Assembly (NCBI RefSeq): GCF_000974425.1
Contig: NZ_CP010429.1
Coordinates: 2,790,001 to 2,854,000 of the forward strand
Direction of reading: 5' to 3'
DNA length: 64,000 nt
Source of the DNA: Spirosoma radiotolerans
Lineage (GTDB): Bacteria > Bacteroidota > Bacteroidia > Cytophagales > Spirosomataceae
In this document: piece after piece, positions 9,595 through 17,692 of the stretch
How positions within the stretch are numbered: position 1 is the stretch's first letter
Layout of the letters: each line of letters begins with the position of its first letter
Notes under the pieces: model-generated
Databases searched by the model: none
Told to the model about the DNA's origin: nothing
The model's input: the letters and a program-made list of their open reading frames with translations, nothing else
Position numbers and translations under genes: made by a program

Positions 9595-10800
9595 TTACTT
9601 TAACTTGGCCAGCAACGTTAGGCTATTGGCTACCATGCCCGTCGTGCGAGTATAATGCCCATAGCGCAATTCAACGCTTTGCCAGTGCCCGATACCGAAA
9701 AGCCCGCCGGGTGGTGCCAGACGGATACCCGTACCGATGAACTGGCTGTTGAAGCCCGAAATATCGTAGTCGCTGGTGTAGTATCTCTCGGTCGAGCGGT
9801 GTTCGCCATAGGGCGAGAAATACCGAACGGCTGTTTGGTGACTGAATCGGTAAAACGGACTAACCGATACGAACGACGTTAGTTTGATGGGCGTTTCAAG
9901 GTTAATCGTATGCGCCTGCATGCCCCAGTCGTCAATATAATAGCGGTAAAAGGTGCGCACCACAAGGCGGTCACCCATGAAATAATGCAGGCGTAAGCCA
10001 ATGGGCAGCTTCAGCCGACTACCGGGGAGCCGCTCGACCGTTTCGGCGCCATCCTGAAAATAGATGCGATGAAAGGGCGTGCTCAGTAAGCCCTGCTGGA
10101 AAGCCGGTTCAACGGTAAACAGTACTTGCAGTCGCTTATTGATGACCTGCGATAAAGACAGGCTGACGTTATAGGAGTTTCGGGGTTTGTAGTCGACCGG
10201 ATCCGTGTCGCCGTGGGCACCCGAGCCATAGCCTTCCGGTCGGAGTTCAGCCGGAAGAATTACTTTCCAGGTATCGAAAAAAGCGCCTGCTTTCAGGCTC
10301 ACTTCCCGATTGTTATCGGCAGAAGCTTTCGCAAAGCTAACGTTGACGCCGTACGATTTGTAATCATACTCGGTCGAGTACGACAGCGCAACGCCCTGAG
10401 TCGTGCGCCGGTCGTTGTCATGAACACTCCAGGAAACAGAGGGGTAAATGTGCGTATCGCTCCGCGAAGCCGACGAAACAGTTAACGGATCGATTTTATC
10501 CGACGATGCCGAGGTGTAATGGTCTATGTTGAGGTCGAATGCCAGGCTATGCTGCCGATTTTTGGCATCGGTGCTTTTCAGGACGAGGTCGATGGACTGG
10601 GCAAAGTCGGTTAAGTATTCCGTGCCAATACCCCCCGTTACCGCCGATTTATTCCCATCCTGCTGGTAGTAACTCGATACTAGGTTTATCTCATCTACTT
10701 TGAGTTTACGGGGTTCATACGGTGGTTTATCGAGCGGTTGGGTATAACCGACCCGCATTAAACTGAGCAGTAATCCAACGGACAGGCAGATTTTCTTCAT
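9595..10800 (-). CDS. DUF3570 protein, predicted outer-membrane beta-barrel
   Basis: The 401-residue product has a signal peptide (residues 1-20, ending YTQP) and then alternating amphipathic strands typical of an outer-membrane barrel. Examples are HSLAFDLNIDHYTSASSDKI near the N-terminus and repeated aromatic-girdle strands ending in LTLLAKLK. I recognise it as DUF3570, a family of unknown function often encoded next to DUF4266 and ApbE. It is the last gene of a minus-strand operon, 12 bp after the DUF4266 stop. In that context it is likely the outer-membrane part of a redox-related or surface-modification system. This role is inferred from neighbours only. Confidence 0.82.
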   Translation of the reverse strand: MKKICLSVGLLLSLMRVGYTQPLDKPPYEPRKLKVDEINLVSSYYQQDGNKSAVTGGIGTEYLTDFAQSIDLVLKSTDAKNRQHSLAFDLNIDHYTSASSDKIDPLTVSSASRSDTHIYPSVSWSVHDNDRRTTQGVALSYSTEYDYKSYGVNVSFAKASADNNREVSLKAGAFFDTWKVILPAELRPEGYGSGAHGDTDPVDYKPRNSYNVSLSLSQVINKRLQVLFTVEPAFQQGLLSTPFHRIYFQDGAETVERLPGSRLKLPIGLRLHYFMGDRLVVRTFYRYYIDDWGMQAHTINLETPIKLTSFVSVSPFYRFSHQTAVRYFSPYGEHRSTERYYTSDYDISGFNSQFIGTGIRLAPPGGLFGIGHWQSVELRYGHYTRTTGMVANSLTLLAKLK

Positions 10801-10812
10801 ACGTATAAGGGC

Positions 10813-11037
10813 CTAGTTACAGCCGCAGCCTCCACCGCTTTTGCCCCCATTGGCTCCGGCAGCGCCTTCCCGATAGAGGTAAAAATTCTGCTCGAACTTT
10901 TCTGATTTACGAGCCGACAATTCCATTTCGGCATCATTGATCCGGCTTTTCTGGTACTCTTTTACTGTCGTGCAACCCGATAGCCCGAGGATAATCAGGC
11001 CAACGAGCGACAGTGTTTTTAAGCTTTGTAAGATCAT
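10813..11037 (-). CDS. DUF4266 small lipoprotein with Cys-rich C-terminal tail
   Basis: The ATG at 11035-11037 gives 74 residues with a short hydrophobic leader and lipobox LSGC (acylated Cys22). A longer in-frame start overlaps the apbE end and lacks a leader, so I rejected it. The middle is a charged helix. The tail is Gly-rich and ends GGGCGCN with Cys71 and Cys73. I recall the same ending in other DUF4266 members. The tail could bind metal, form a redox disulfide or be modified. The gene sits between apbE and the DUF3570 barrel, 22 bp from the former and 12 bp from the latter. Function is unknown. Confidence 0.83.
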   Translation of the reverse strand: MILQSLKTLSLVGLIILGLSGCTTVKEYQKSRINDAEMELSARKSEKFEQNFYLYREGAAGANGGKSGGGCGCN

Positions 11038-11059
11038 TGGAGTCGTGTCAATTAAGCGA

Positions 11060-12013
11060 TCAGACAGTCGCCGGGGTTTTGATTCGAATATTCGTAGAGG
11101 TATAAAGTGTGTCGGTATCGTCAATAATGATGCAGGCGATGTGCCGCATCTGATTGATCAGATCCAGACCAACCCGAACGCCCATGACCATGACGGGTGT
11201 TGCCAGCGCATCGGCCAGTTCGGCGTTGGGGGCTATGATGGTTACACTTTTCAGGCCCGATACGGGATAGCCGGTTTTCGGGTCGATCGTATGGGCATAG
11301 CGCCGGCCGTCAATCAGGGCATATTTCTCATAACTACCCGAAGTTGCAACGGCCATGTTACTGATAGCCAGGTACGAAAACGCCTGGTGATTGGCCCGAT
11401 TGGGGTCGGCAATGCCAATCGTCCAGGCCTTTCCGGTAGGCTGCGTGCCCCAGGTGGTCAGGTCGCCGGCTGCGTTCACGATACCACTTTCAACCCCGCT
11501 TTCGCGAAGAACGCGTTTAGCCTGTTCAGCCGCATATCCTTTCCCAATGCCGCCAAAGCCAATGCGCATCCCTTTTTCTCGCAAAAAGACGGTCCGTTGG
11601 TCAGCATCCAGCACGACGTTTCGATAATTGATAAGCTGCACCATGCGCCGGGCAGTCTTGGGATCGGGGAGGGCAGTCATCGTTGTGTCGAAATTCCAAA
11701 GCCGCTTGTCGAGGGAGCCATAGGTGATATCGAACGCGCCCTGAGTCAGTGCCGATAAACGGAGGGATCGTTCGATCAGCGCAAATACCTCCGGGCCGAC
11801 CTGAATGGGCCTTATCCCCGCATGGGCGTTGATCTGGTTTGTTTGGCTGTCGTCGCTGTAGGTTGTCAGCAGCCGCTCGATACGGCTGATCTCGGCTACG
11901 GCTGCATCAAGACGCTGGTTGGCCCAGCAGGGGTCCGGGCTGACAACACTCAGCTCGAAACGGTTGCCCATGAGCCGTTGTACCCGTTTATGGATGAGCG
12001 GGGGAGCGGTCAT
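11060..12013 (-). CDS. apbE: FAD:protein FMN transferase (ApbE)
   Basis: The 317-residue product has the ApbE signatures GGIGKGYA (154-161), AAGDLTTWG (181-189), HTIDPKTGYP (241-250) and ADALATPVMVMG (267-278). ApbE transfers FMN from FAD to a Thr or Ser of target proteins in a Mg-dependent reaction. Most bacterial ApbEs are periplasmic lipoproteins, but this start gives no signal peptide, so either export is unusual or it acts inside the cell. The start overlaps the thioredoxin stop by 4 bp (ATGA), showing translational coupling. I do not see a classical flavinylation target such as an RnfG or NqrC domain in the window, so its substrate may lie elsewhere. Confidence 0.92.
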   Translation of the reverse strand: MTAPPLIHKRVQRLMGNRFELSVVSPDPCWANQRLDAAVAEISRIERLLTTYSDDSQTNQINAHAGIRPIQVGPEVFALIERSLRLSALTQGAFDITYGSLDKRLWNFDTTMTALPDPKTARRMVQLINYRNVVLDADQRTVFLREKGMRIGFGGIGKGYAAEQAKRVLRESGVESGIVNAAGDLTTWGTQPTGKAWTIGIADPNRANHQAFSYLAISNMAVATSGSYEKYALIDGRRYAHTIDPKTGYPVSGLKSVTIIAPNAELADALATPVMVMGVRVGLDLINQMRHIACIIIDDTDTLYTSTNIRIKTPATV

Positions 12014-12453
12014 TTGGCCGACGAGGTAACGGATTGGATGGACTCAATAAAGGAGGATACCGTTAAAGATTGCGGATAGCCTTCCCACTCTTTCAATACC
12101 CTCCCGTTAGCGTCGAGCAATACCGTAAACGGGAATTTGCCCTGCTGGTTATACTTCTCCGCCAAAGATTCATTATGAGCTGTTTGTTTAGCATCAAGTT
12201 GGTTCTTCGAGAGCCGGGGAAAGTCGGCCCGAACCAGGATCAGGCGGTCATCGGCGAATTGCGAAAACTCAGCGGATTCGAAGACCGTTTTTTTGAGTTT
12301 AATACAGGGTCCGCACCAGTCAGATCCAGAAAAATTAAGAAGAATGAATTTATGAGACTGGGCAGCTTCAGCTTTGGCCTGATCAAAATTGAGTTGCCAG
12401 GTTGGGGGCGTAGTAAACAGGTATACTAACAGCGATATCAGGATGACTTTCAT
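12010..12453 (-). CDS. Exported thioredoxin-family protein
   Basis: The ATG at 12451-12453 starts a 147-residue protein with a signal peptide or anchor (MKVILISLLVYLF). It has a thioredoxin fold with WCGPC at 46-50 and the cis-Pro strand FPFTVLLD. Upstream in-frame codons to 12558 give no leader. Exported proteins of this type reduce or exchange disulfides in the periplasm. The coupling to apbE and the nearby DUF4266 lipoprotein with a CGC tail suggest it may maintain those cysteines. That is an inference. Confidence 0.88.
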   Translation of the reverse strand: MKVILISLLVYLFTTPPTWQLNFDQAKAEAAQSHKFILLNFSGSDWCGPCIKLKKTVFESAEFSQFADDRLILVRADFPRLSKNQLDAKQTAHNESLAEKYNQQGKFPFTVLLDANGRVLKEWEGYPQSLTVSSFIESIQSVTSSAK

Positions 12454-12490
12454 GTGATTTCCAGGTTTGCTTATCCGAGAGTGGGGTTCA

Positions 12491-13027
12491 TTAACTATAA
12501 ACGACCAGCGTCGTGCCGTCGGTTGCAACTTTGTAGACGGTAAGGCCCCGGCTGCCAAAGCTATTTTTACCTTTGCCGGTCAGGTCAAACCGGGCACCGT
12601 GCTGGGTGCAGTAAAACTCCGTTTTATTAAAGATAATTGCCTTTTTTGGTTCATGGCTGCAGGTTTGGGTGACGGCCACGTAGACGCCCGTACTGACCTG
12701 GGCCACCACAATACCACTCTGCGCCAGATACCCGCCTACTGGTTTCAGGGCCGTCGCTACCGAACTGTTGAGGTCAATCGTTAGCAGTCTATTTTTAATG
12801 GTACTCAGATCGGTGCCTCCCGACGAAGTGGCGCTTGTCGGGGTTGTTGTACCCGATGCGGGCGATGTCGTGGTACTCGTTGAGGGAGTTGTTGCGGTCG
12901 TGCTCTGTGTTCCTGGAATTGTCAGCGCGTTAACGACAGTATCTTCGTCCCGCACGCAGGATGTAAGAGCCGCTACTAGGGCTGCCCCGGTGAAACCCAT
13001 CGATTTTAGAAAATCGTAACGAGTCAT
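12491..13027 (-). CDS. Rieske [2Fe-2S] lipoprotein
   Basis: The 178-residue product starts at the ATG 13025-13027 (MTRYDFLKSM...). It has an N-terminal hydrophobic stretch with lipobox LTSC (Cys24). A low-complexity Thr/Ser/Pro linker covers 38-71, and the Rieske domain follows with CSH at 123-125 and CTQH at 140-143, the Cys-His pairs that bind the [2Fe-2S] cluster. The two-Cys disulfide seen in bc1-type proteins is absent, so it is more like a stand-alone or arsenite-oxidase-type Rieske protein. It is the first gene of the operon, 37 bp before the thioredoxin gene, and probably carries electrons at the membrane surface. Confidence 0.88.
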   Translation of the reverse strand: MTRYDFLKSMGFTGAALVAALTSCVRDEDTVVNALTIPGTQSTTATTPSTSTTTSPASGTTTPTSATSSGGTDLSTIKNRLLTIDLNSSVATALKPVGGYLAQSGIVVAQVSTGVYVAVTQTCSHEPKKAIIFNKTEFYCTQHGARFDLTGKGKNSFGSRGLTVYKVATDGTTLVVYS

Positions 13028-13333
13028 AAAAAGATAGAGTGAAATGCTACGGTTGTAATCAATAGTCAATACGTTGAGTGCCGCTAAAACGTGGCAGCTT
13101 ACTGATATTTTGGTATTTTTTTTGCTTGTGTACTATTACTTACATCGTTTTCCGGACCGTAAGAACGTGAACGTGAAATTGTGTCTTTACTCTGGGCGGT
13201 GTTAAAGGCGGAATTTTACTCGCTGAGTGGCGAATTACTTACCTTTTAAGGCATGAGCTAACCAGAAAGTAAATAATGTTGTCAGATCAATAACTATGGT
13301 CAATTATTGCAGTCCTCTCACTCACTGTATTCT
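13028..13333. other. Divergent intergenic region, 306 bp
   Basis: This gap separates the Rieske operon (minus) from a small unknown gene (plus) and must carry both promoters. It is A/T-rich. I see no exact TAnnTTTG box, hairpin or ORF that I trust. Confidence 0.5.
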
Positions 13334-13588
13334 ATGATTTTATTCATTACTACCAAAGACAGTAAAAACCAACTCAGGAGTTTCTCCTGCTGGTTGACCA
13401 AGCTAGAAATTGCCTTCGATGTTTTAAGTCTAATCTCCGCAGGCGAGCAACTGGTTAACGTTGAGCTTATTGACAACAATAAACGCATTCAACTACCAGC
13501 GCACGTTTTTAAGGGCGCACCGTTTTCAACATCCATTCTCCAGTTAGAACAGGAGTGGCAACTCATTTTAAGCGAGCCCGTAAATTAG
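13334..13588 (+). CDS. Unrecognised 84-residue protein, paralog of the gene at 17693
   Basis: I do not recognise this family. The ATG at 13334 is preferred over an upstream in-frame TTG because the protein then aligns end to end with the first 85 residues of the product at 17693-18214. About 42 of 84 positions are identical in my hand alignment. Shared blocks are NQ-x-R-x-FSC, KLE-x-AF, KR-x-x-LP, and EW-x-x-x-LSEP at the C-terminus. It has no signal peptide or membrane segment and looks like a small soluble alpha/beta protein. A response regulator begins 164 bp downstream on the same strand, so a signalling link is possible. It lacks the helical C-terminal half of its paralog. Confidence 0.72.
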   Translation: MILFITTKDSKNQLRSFSCWLTKLEIAFDVLSLISAGEQLVNVELIDNNKRIQLPAHVFKGAPFSTSILQLEQEWQLILSEPVN

Positions 13589-13716
13589 TTCATCAGTTGC
13601 ATCCGGTAAACGTAGCGTTTGCAAAGAACGAAAGGCATTAAGTAATAGGTATAGTGAACATACAGAACATTTATACCATACAATAGGAAATTGACTTGGG
13701 CTTAACCAGATGCCTG

Positions 13717-13744
13717 TTTTTTTAAGTACAATTACTTAAAAAAA
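13717..13744 (+). promoter_or_regulatory. Perfect 12-bp inverted repeat just before the response regulator
   Basis: TTTTTTTAAGTA (13717-13728) and TACTTAAAAAAA (13733-13744) are exact inverted repeats around a 4-nt loop, ending 8 bp before the ATG at 13753. It could be an operator, or an RNA hairpin over the ribosome-binding region. No purine-rich Shine-Dalgarno is visible there. It is too close to the start to be a terminator for this transcript. Confidence 0.55.
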
Positions 13745-13752
13745 CAACTTTT

Positions 13753-14289
13753 ATGCCTTATCCTCTTTCTACCTCTAACACCTATTCGACTAAACGAATC
13801 AACGAACTATTGACGGTTTATATTCAGCAGGTCAATAGGGTATATCCTTTACCCCGATCTGTTGAAAAACAGCTATCTGGCTTTATGTTCAGTGGGATGG
13901 CTTCCGTCTGGATCGTAGACGATGATCCGGACGATCAGTCTTTCATGAAGGCTGCTTTTACAAGTATCCGGCCTGACATTCAAATCATGGCGCTGGATGA
14001 TGGAGAAACTTTCTTATCCCGAATTGCACAGACCCGGACCTTACCTAAAATAGTCCTTCTGGATTTGAATATGCCCGGGATAACTGGCTTCGATACGTTA
14101 AAACGATTGCGTAGTAATCATAGTTACGACGATTTAACCATCGTTGTGCTGACTGCTTTTTCAATGGCAACGACAACTGATCGCAACCAGGCACTAGCTT
14201 TGGGGGCCAATCAATTTTATACGAAACCGAATACGTATAAAGACTTGCTTGCCCTCATTAAAACTATAACGGTACACTTATGTGATTGA
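13753..14289 (+). CDS. Single-domain response regulator (receiver)
   Basis: The 178-residue product has a CheY-like receiver domain from about residue 50: acidic pair Asp56-Asp57 in WIVDDDPDD, phospho-acceptor Asp104 in LLDLNMPG, Thr133 in VLTAFS and Lys157 in FYTKP. There is no output domain. The first 49 residues are unusual for a receiver and are partly helical. A shorter start at Met49 (ATG at 13897) would give a bare receiver, so the true start is uncertain. Single-domain receivers of this type in Bacteroidota usually act with hybrid histidine kinases, none of which is in the window. Confidence 0.88.
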   Translation: MPYPLSTSNTYSTKRINELLTVYIQQVNRVYPLPRSVEKQLSGFMFSGMASVWIVDDDPDDQSFMKAAFTSIRPDIQIMALDDGETFLSRIAQTRTLPKIVLLDLNMPGITGFDTLKRLRSNHSYDDLTIVVLTAFSMATTTDRNQALALGANQFYTKPNTYKDLLALIKTITVHLCD

Positions 14290-14351
14290 GTTTTACCGTC
14301 AATAGCCTGCCCCATGCATGGTTTTTGTCAGCATCATCTGTCGCTGGCAAC

Positions 14352-15266
14352 TTATGCCCAATCAATCCCTTTCTTTAGCAGACTCAACGTTTGTTCTTCA
14401 GGGCTGCCTGCTTCTGTCCGAAAATCATAAATCCAGTTGGCCTGTGGTGGCATACTCATCAAAATAGATTCAGTACGGCCGTTGGTTTCAAGCCCGAATT
14501 TGGTGCCTCTGTCCCACACCAGATTAAATTCAACGTACCGCCCCCGGCGTAACAGTTGCCAGTTTTTTTCGCGTTCGCCAAAGGGGAGGTGCCGGTTCTG
14601 GTGCATGAAGTGCGTGTAAATAGGCGCAAACGCGTTGCCTACAGCTTGTACAAAAGCAAACAGCCGGGCCTTATGAGAGGCATCAGAAGGTTTTAAGTAA
14701 TCGAAGAAAATACCGCCTATACCCCGGGTTTCCTGCCGGTGAGGTATATAGAAATAATCGTCGGCCCAGGGCTTGAACTTCGCATAGTACTCAGGGTCAT
14801 GCTGGTCGCAAACATGTTTCAGGGATTGATGAAACCAGCGCGCATCGTCCCGATTCACATAGTGAGGGGTTAAATCGATACCTCCGCCAAACCAGTTATG
14901 CCCGGTACTCATTTCAAAATAACGGACATTCATGTGAATGATCGGCATACCTGGGTTATGTGGATGCAATACGATAGAGACCCCGGTCGCATAAAACTCC
15001 GCAGGCTCTGTCAGATTGAGGGTGCGCAGGGTAGCCTCCGTTGCCTCGCCATGGACGGCCGAAAAACCAACGCCCCCCTTCTCGATAACGTTTCCGTTTG
15101 TTAGCAAACGCGACCGTCCACCGCCCCCGCCGGGCCGATGCCATTCATCTTCCCGAAATAGTGCTCCTCCGTCGGCGGCCTCCAGAGATTGGCAAATACG
15201 ATCCTGAAGCTCCCTGAAAAATGTGGTGATTGTCTCTTTTGTAGCGGTCTGTTCCTGCATCATCAT
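14352..15266 (-). CDS. hemF: Oxygen-dependent coproporphyrinogen III oxidase
   Basis: The 304-residue product matches HemF along its length: GGGGRSRLLTNGNVIEKGGV, IHMNVRYFE, WFGGGIDLTPHY, the GIGGIFFDY block and the C-terminal GRYVEFNLVWDRGTKFGL with SMPP. HemF oxidatively decarboxylates coproporphyrinogen III to protoporphyrinogen IX in the cytoplasm during heme synthesis. It uses O2 and so implies aerobic growth. Three consecutive ATGs occur at the start (15258-15266) and I cannot choose between them. No other heme gene adjoins it. The gene at 15288 is 21 bp upstream on the same strand and may be cotranscribed. Confidence 0.96.
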   Translation of the reverse strand: MMMQEQTATKETITTFFRELQDRICQSLEAADGGALFREDEWHRPGGGGGRSRLLTNGNVIEKGGVGFSAVHGEATEATLRTLNLTEPAEFYATGVSIVLHPHNPGMPIIHMNVRYFEMSTGHNWFGGGIDLTPHYVNRDDARWFHQSLKHVCDQHDPEYYAKFKPWADDYFYIPHRQETRGIGGIFFDYLKPSDASHKARLFAFVQAVGNAFAPIYTHFMHQNRHLPFGEREKNWQLLRRGRYVEFNLVWDRGTKFGLETNGRTESILMSMPPQANWIYDFRTEAGSPEEQTLSLLKKGIDWA

Positions 15267-15287
15267 GGCCGCAAAGATACAACACGA

Positions 15288-15914
15288 TCACTCCGCTAGT
15301 TTAAGCGCATACCGAACAGGCCGGGGTTTATCAATCAAAATCAGCAGACCTCGTTCAGCAAGCTGTCGGAGTAATTTGGTGGCCCGGTAGTCCGATATAT
15401 TGATAAGTTTGGCAAACTTATCGGCCGTAATATGGTCATTTTTCCGAAGATACTGAATCAGGGTTCGCGCCATAGGCGATTTGAGTAATTCACGATCGGC
15501 CATTTCCGGCGTGATAATGAGTTTACTGGTCGGCATGGATTTATCTTTTGCCCGAACGTAGATAGTTCGTTTGCCCGATTCATCGACTACATAATGAGGC
15601 TTCTCGTTGCTTTCCGGAATGGTAACAACCAACACCAGACGACCATCCGGTGCCAGCGTTTCGTAGCTGATGGAGAGGGCGGGTTCAACCAGGCGGTCGG
15701 TGGCTTCTTCCAGTTTATCCATCTCCCGAAATTCAGAGGGTACCCCCACAATTTTACCGGGGTCGGTAACGCCAATGAGCAACGTGCCTCCTGAAGTATT
15801 GGCAAAGGCGGCCAGCGTACGGGCAATTCGGTAAGCGGACGAAAGTGAACGTTTGAATTCGAGCCGGGTATGTTCGCCCTGGCCAATTAAATCATCAAGT
15901 TGATTCCGGGTCAT
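15288..15914 (-). CDS. AlbA_2 (divergent AAA-4/Schlafen-type) DNA-binding domain protein
   Basis: The 208-residue product begins with the AlbA_2 pattern: GEHTRLEFKRSL, then TLAAFANTSGGTLLIGVTD and the IYVRAKDKSMP strand. A winged-helix-like C-terminus covers about 140-205 (SDYRATKLLRQLAERGLLI). Proteins of this group are putative transcriptional regulators or nucleic-acid binding enzymes, and the ATPase label in older annotations is not well supported. It lies directly upstream of hemF on the same strand. Whether it regulates heme synthesis is unknown. Confidence 0.85.
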   Translation of the reverse strand: MTRNQLDDLIGQGEHTRLEFKRSLSSAYRIARTLAAFANTSGGTLLIGVTDPGKIVGVPSEFREMDKLEEATDRLVEPALSISYETLAPDGRLVLVVTIPESNEKPHYVVDESGKRTIYVRAKDKSMPTSKLIITPEMADRELLKSPMARTLIQYLRKNDHITADKFAKLINISDYRATKLLRQLAERGLLILIDKPRPVRYALKLAE

Positions 15915-16490
15915 AGAAAAAACTACACGCTAAGATCGTTGTTGCGATTAAAGAAGATCATCGCTTTACTAGTACTCATTTTTGCCATTGCAGGTTTAAG
16001 CTGCCTCTGCGAGAGGTAAGATAGCACTTCTGTAACAAATAGTCTACTCAAATTAGATCAGATTGATTGTTGATTCTGATCTGGCTCGCCAATGCGCCAC
16101 AGCGTAAAAAACAATCCTAACCTAGGAGCCTGTATAGGGAATGGATTGTCTAGTTGAGCGAAAGAAGTTACGTTAATGCTAATTCAGCAACTACTAGTAG
16201 TTTCTACTATAAAATAGGATAGCTATAGCGAAGTATTTTTCTTATCCTTTTAGCTAAGGATGTTAGTGTCCGGAATACTATTCGGCCTGTTAATAGTTAA
16301 ATCAAGGCAATCCTTAAACCTCTAAATAATTTTATTCTTTTACTGCTGACCTGAATGATGTATTACAATCAATTGGCTAATTGAGCTGTATAGTCTATTA
16401 CCAAACAGGGACCGGATTACAACCCGGTCCCTGTTTGGTAATAGAAATGATTTAATGGACTCTACAAGCGCTGGTAATGTATTGGTTACA
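15915..16490. other. Intergenic region, 576 bp, with one strong hairpin
   Basis: This A/T-rich stretch has no convincing ORF. It holds the 22-bp perfect inverted repeat at 16394-16445. The right part lies downstream of the minus-strand gene at 16491, and the left part is upstream of the AlbA_2 gene. Confidence 0.5.
16394..16445. repeat. 22-bp perfect inverted repeat, possible bidirectional terminator
   Basis: 16394-16415 pairs exactly with 16424-16445 around an 8-nt loop (ATTACAAC). It sits 45 bp downstream of the minus-strand stop at 16491. Neither flank has a long T-tract, so termination is likely but not certain. A simple stable RNA hairpin or protein site is the alternative. Confidence 0.6.
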
Positions 16491-16973
16491 TTATTCCGCT
16501 TCGGGATTTTGTTTTTTTCGCCCACGGGGTTTGCCTGTATATTCTGGCTTTGGGCTTTCATTGGTTAATTTCAGTTCAAAACCAGTTACGCCTTCTTCGT
16601 AATCAAAAGGTTTAACCGTAAAGGTATATTTGGTTTCAGCAAAGTCAATACCACCTTTCTGGAGAATAAAAGGTAATGAAATTCCGTAGCTTTTAGCGCC
16701 CTGAGCGAGTTCGAAAGTTTGCTCCTGTTCTTCGTCACTGGGGATCAAATATAATGATTTGATCTTGCGCTTTCCTTCCTGGGTACCTACTTTAAATCGA
16801 TTGCTATTGGGGTCAAATCCTAATTGAGTAATTGTTTTCGCAGGGAACACTAATTTACCCGTAGACGAAATGTAGCCTGTTACTGGAGCAGCCTTCGCGA
16901 CGCTTTTTTCGCTTTTTTTCGTTGATTCGCTGTTCTCATCAGGAGAAAAGAACCGTATTTGTTTCGCTTTCAT
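16491..16973 (-). CDS. Unknown 160-residue protein with possible AbrB-like segment and basic tail
   Basis: I do not recognise the family. The N-terminal 30 residues are charged and probably disordered. Residues 32-55 (TGYISSTGKLVFPAKTITQL) look like the start of an AbrB/SpoVT swapped-hairpin, where a strand, a Gly turn, a short Pro segment and a helix follow each other. This is a visual resemblance only. The C-terminus is PRGRKKQ, similar to an AT-hook core. Together these suggest a nucleoid-associated or DNA-binding protein. It is cytoplasmic (no leader), stands alone, and is followed by a 22-bp hairpin. Confidence 0.7.
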   Translation of the reverse strand: MKAKQIRFFSPDENSESTKKSEKSVAKAAPVTGYISSTGKLVFPAKTITQLGFDPNSNRFKVGTQEGKRKIKSLYLIPSDEEQEQTFELAQGAKSYGISLPFILQKGGIDFAETKYTFTVKPFDYEEGVTGFELKLTNESPKPEYTGKPRGRKKQNPEAE

Positions 16974-17692
16974 TGACAGTATATGAATTATTTTCTAACA
17001 TAGACGAGCAAATATAGCAAGTCTTATCACTAAAAAAGAAAAACTGCATAATAACACTCAACAAAAAAAAATCTAATAGGTTTCCGAATTGGCATTTGTA
17101 TAATTTTAATTGATTTTCCGACTTACTTAATTCATAGATCGGAAGGTGCACAAGTAGTATATGATTTTGAGACATAACGTAAACTACACGACCCTTTCTT
17201 TCTTAGCTTGCATGCCTTTATTTGTCAGTAACCTGTGCTGGGTATTTTGTTGTAAATGAAAAAGAAGCCGCCTTTTAATAAATTAATGGTAATAAGTTTA
17301 CAACTGATGAGGAGCTAACTAATTAATTTTTTTTGAAATAGTACCCACTGATTACGAATGCGGAAGGTGGTTTATGTAGTAGTAAAAGGAACAACTTATA
17401 ATGTACCCAAGTCGCTACTAAAACTAGTTATCAAGTATACTATTGCTTTATTTCCATCTGAAAAAACAAACCAGCAGGTCTTTCCTTCGTCTAGATTTAC
17501 CTCTTTCTTATGACTTGATAAAGCAAAACATAGGTTAGGCAAAATACTTTATTCAGGTGTTTAGATGGCTCCTGGAACTAGTGTTCAACAGTACCTGATT
17601 AAGTTAAGGCGAATTGCCGATTTAGGCGTGAACAAAGCGTTTATCGACATCAGGCTTTATCGGTTTTGTCGCAGATGTTAGTTGGTAAGTGT
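16974..17692. other. Intergenic region, 719 bp, nothing identified
   Basis: This strongly A/T-rich DNA lies between two minus-strand genes and forms a long upstream region for the gene at 16491. I see no convincing ORF, tRNA or hairpin. Short open frames here start with TTG and have A/T-driven composition. Confidence 0.5.

Noticed and set aside
10937..11758. Long plus-strand ORF (273 codons)
   Set aside because: It lies antisense to apbE and the DUF4266 gene, whose families are clear. Its composition and lack of domain motifs mark it as a shadow.
17039..17175. Short A/T-rich minus frames in the 719-bp gap
   Set aside because: TTG starts, low complexity and no domain. Not credited as genes.
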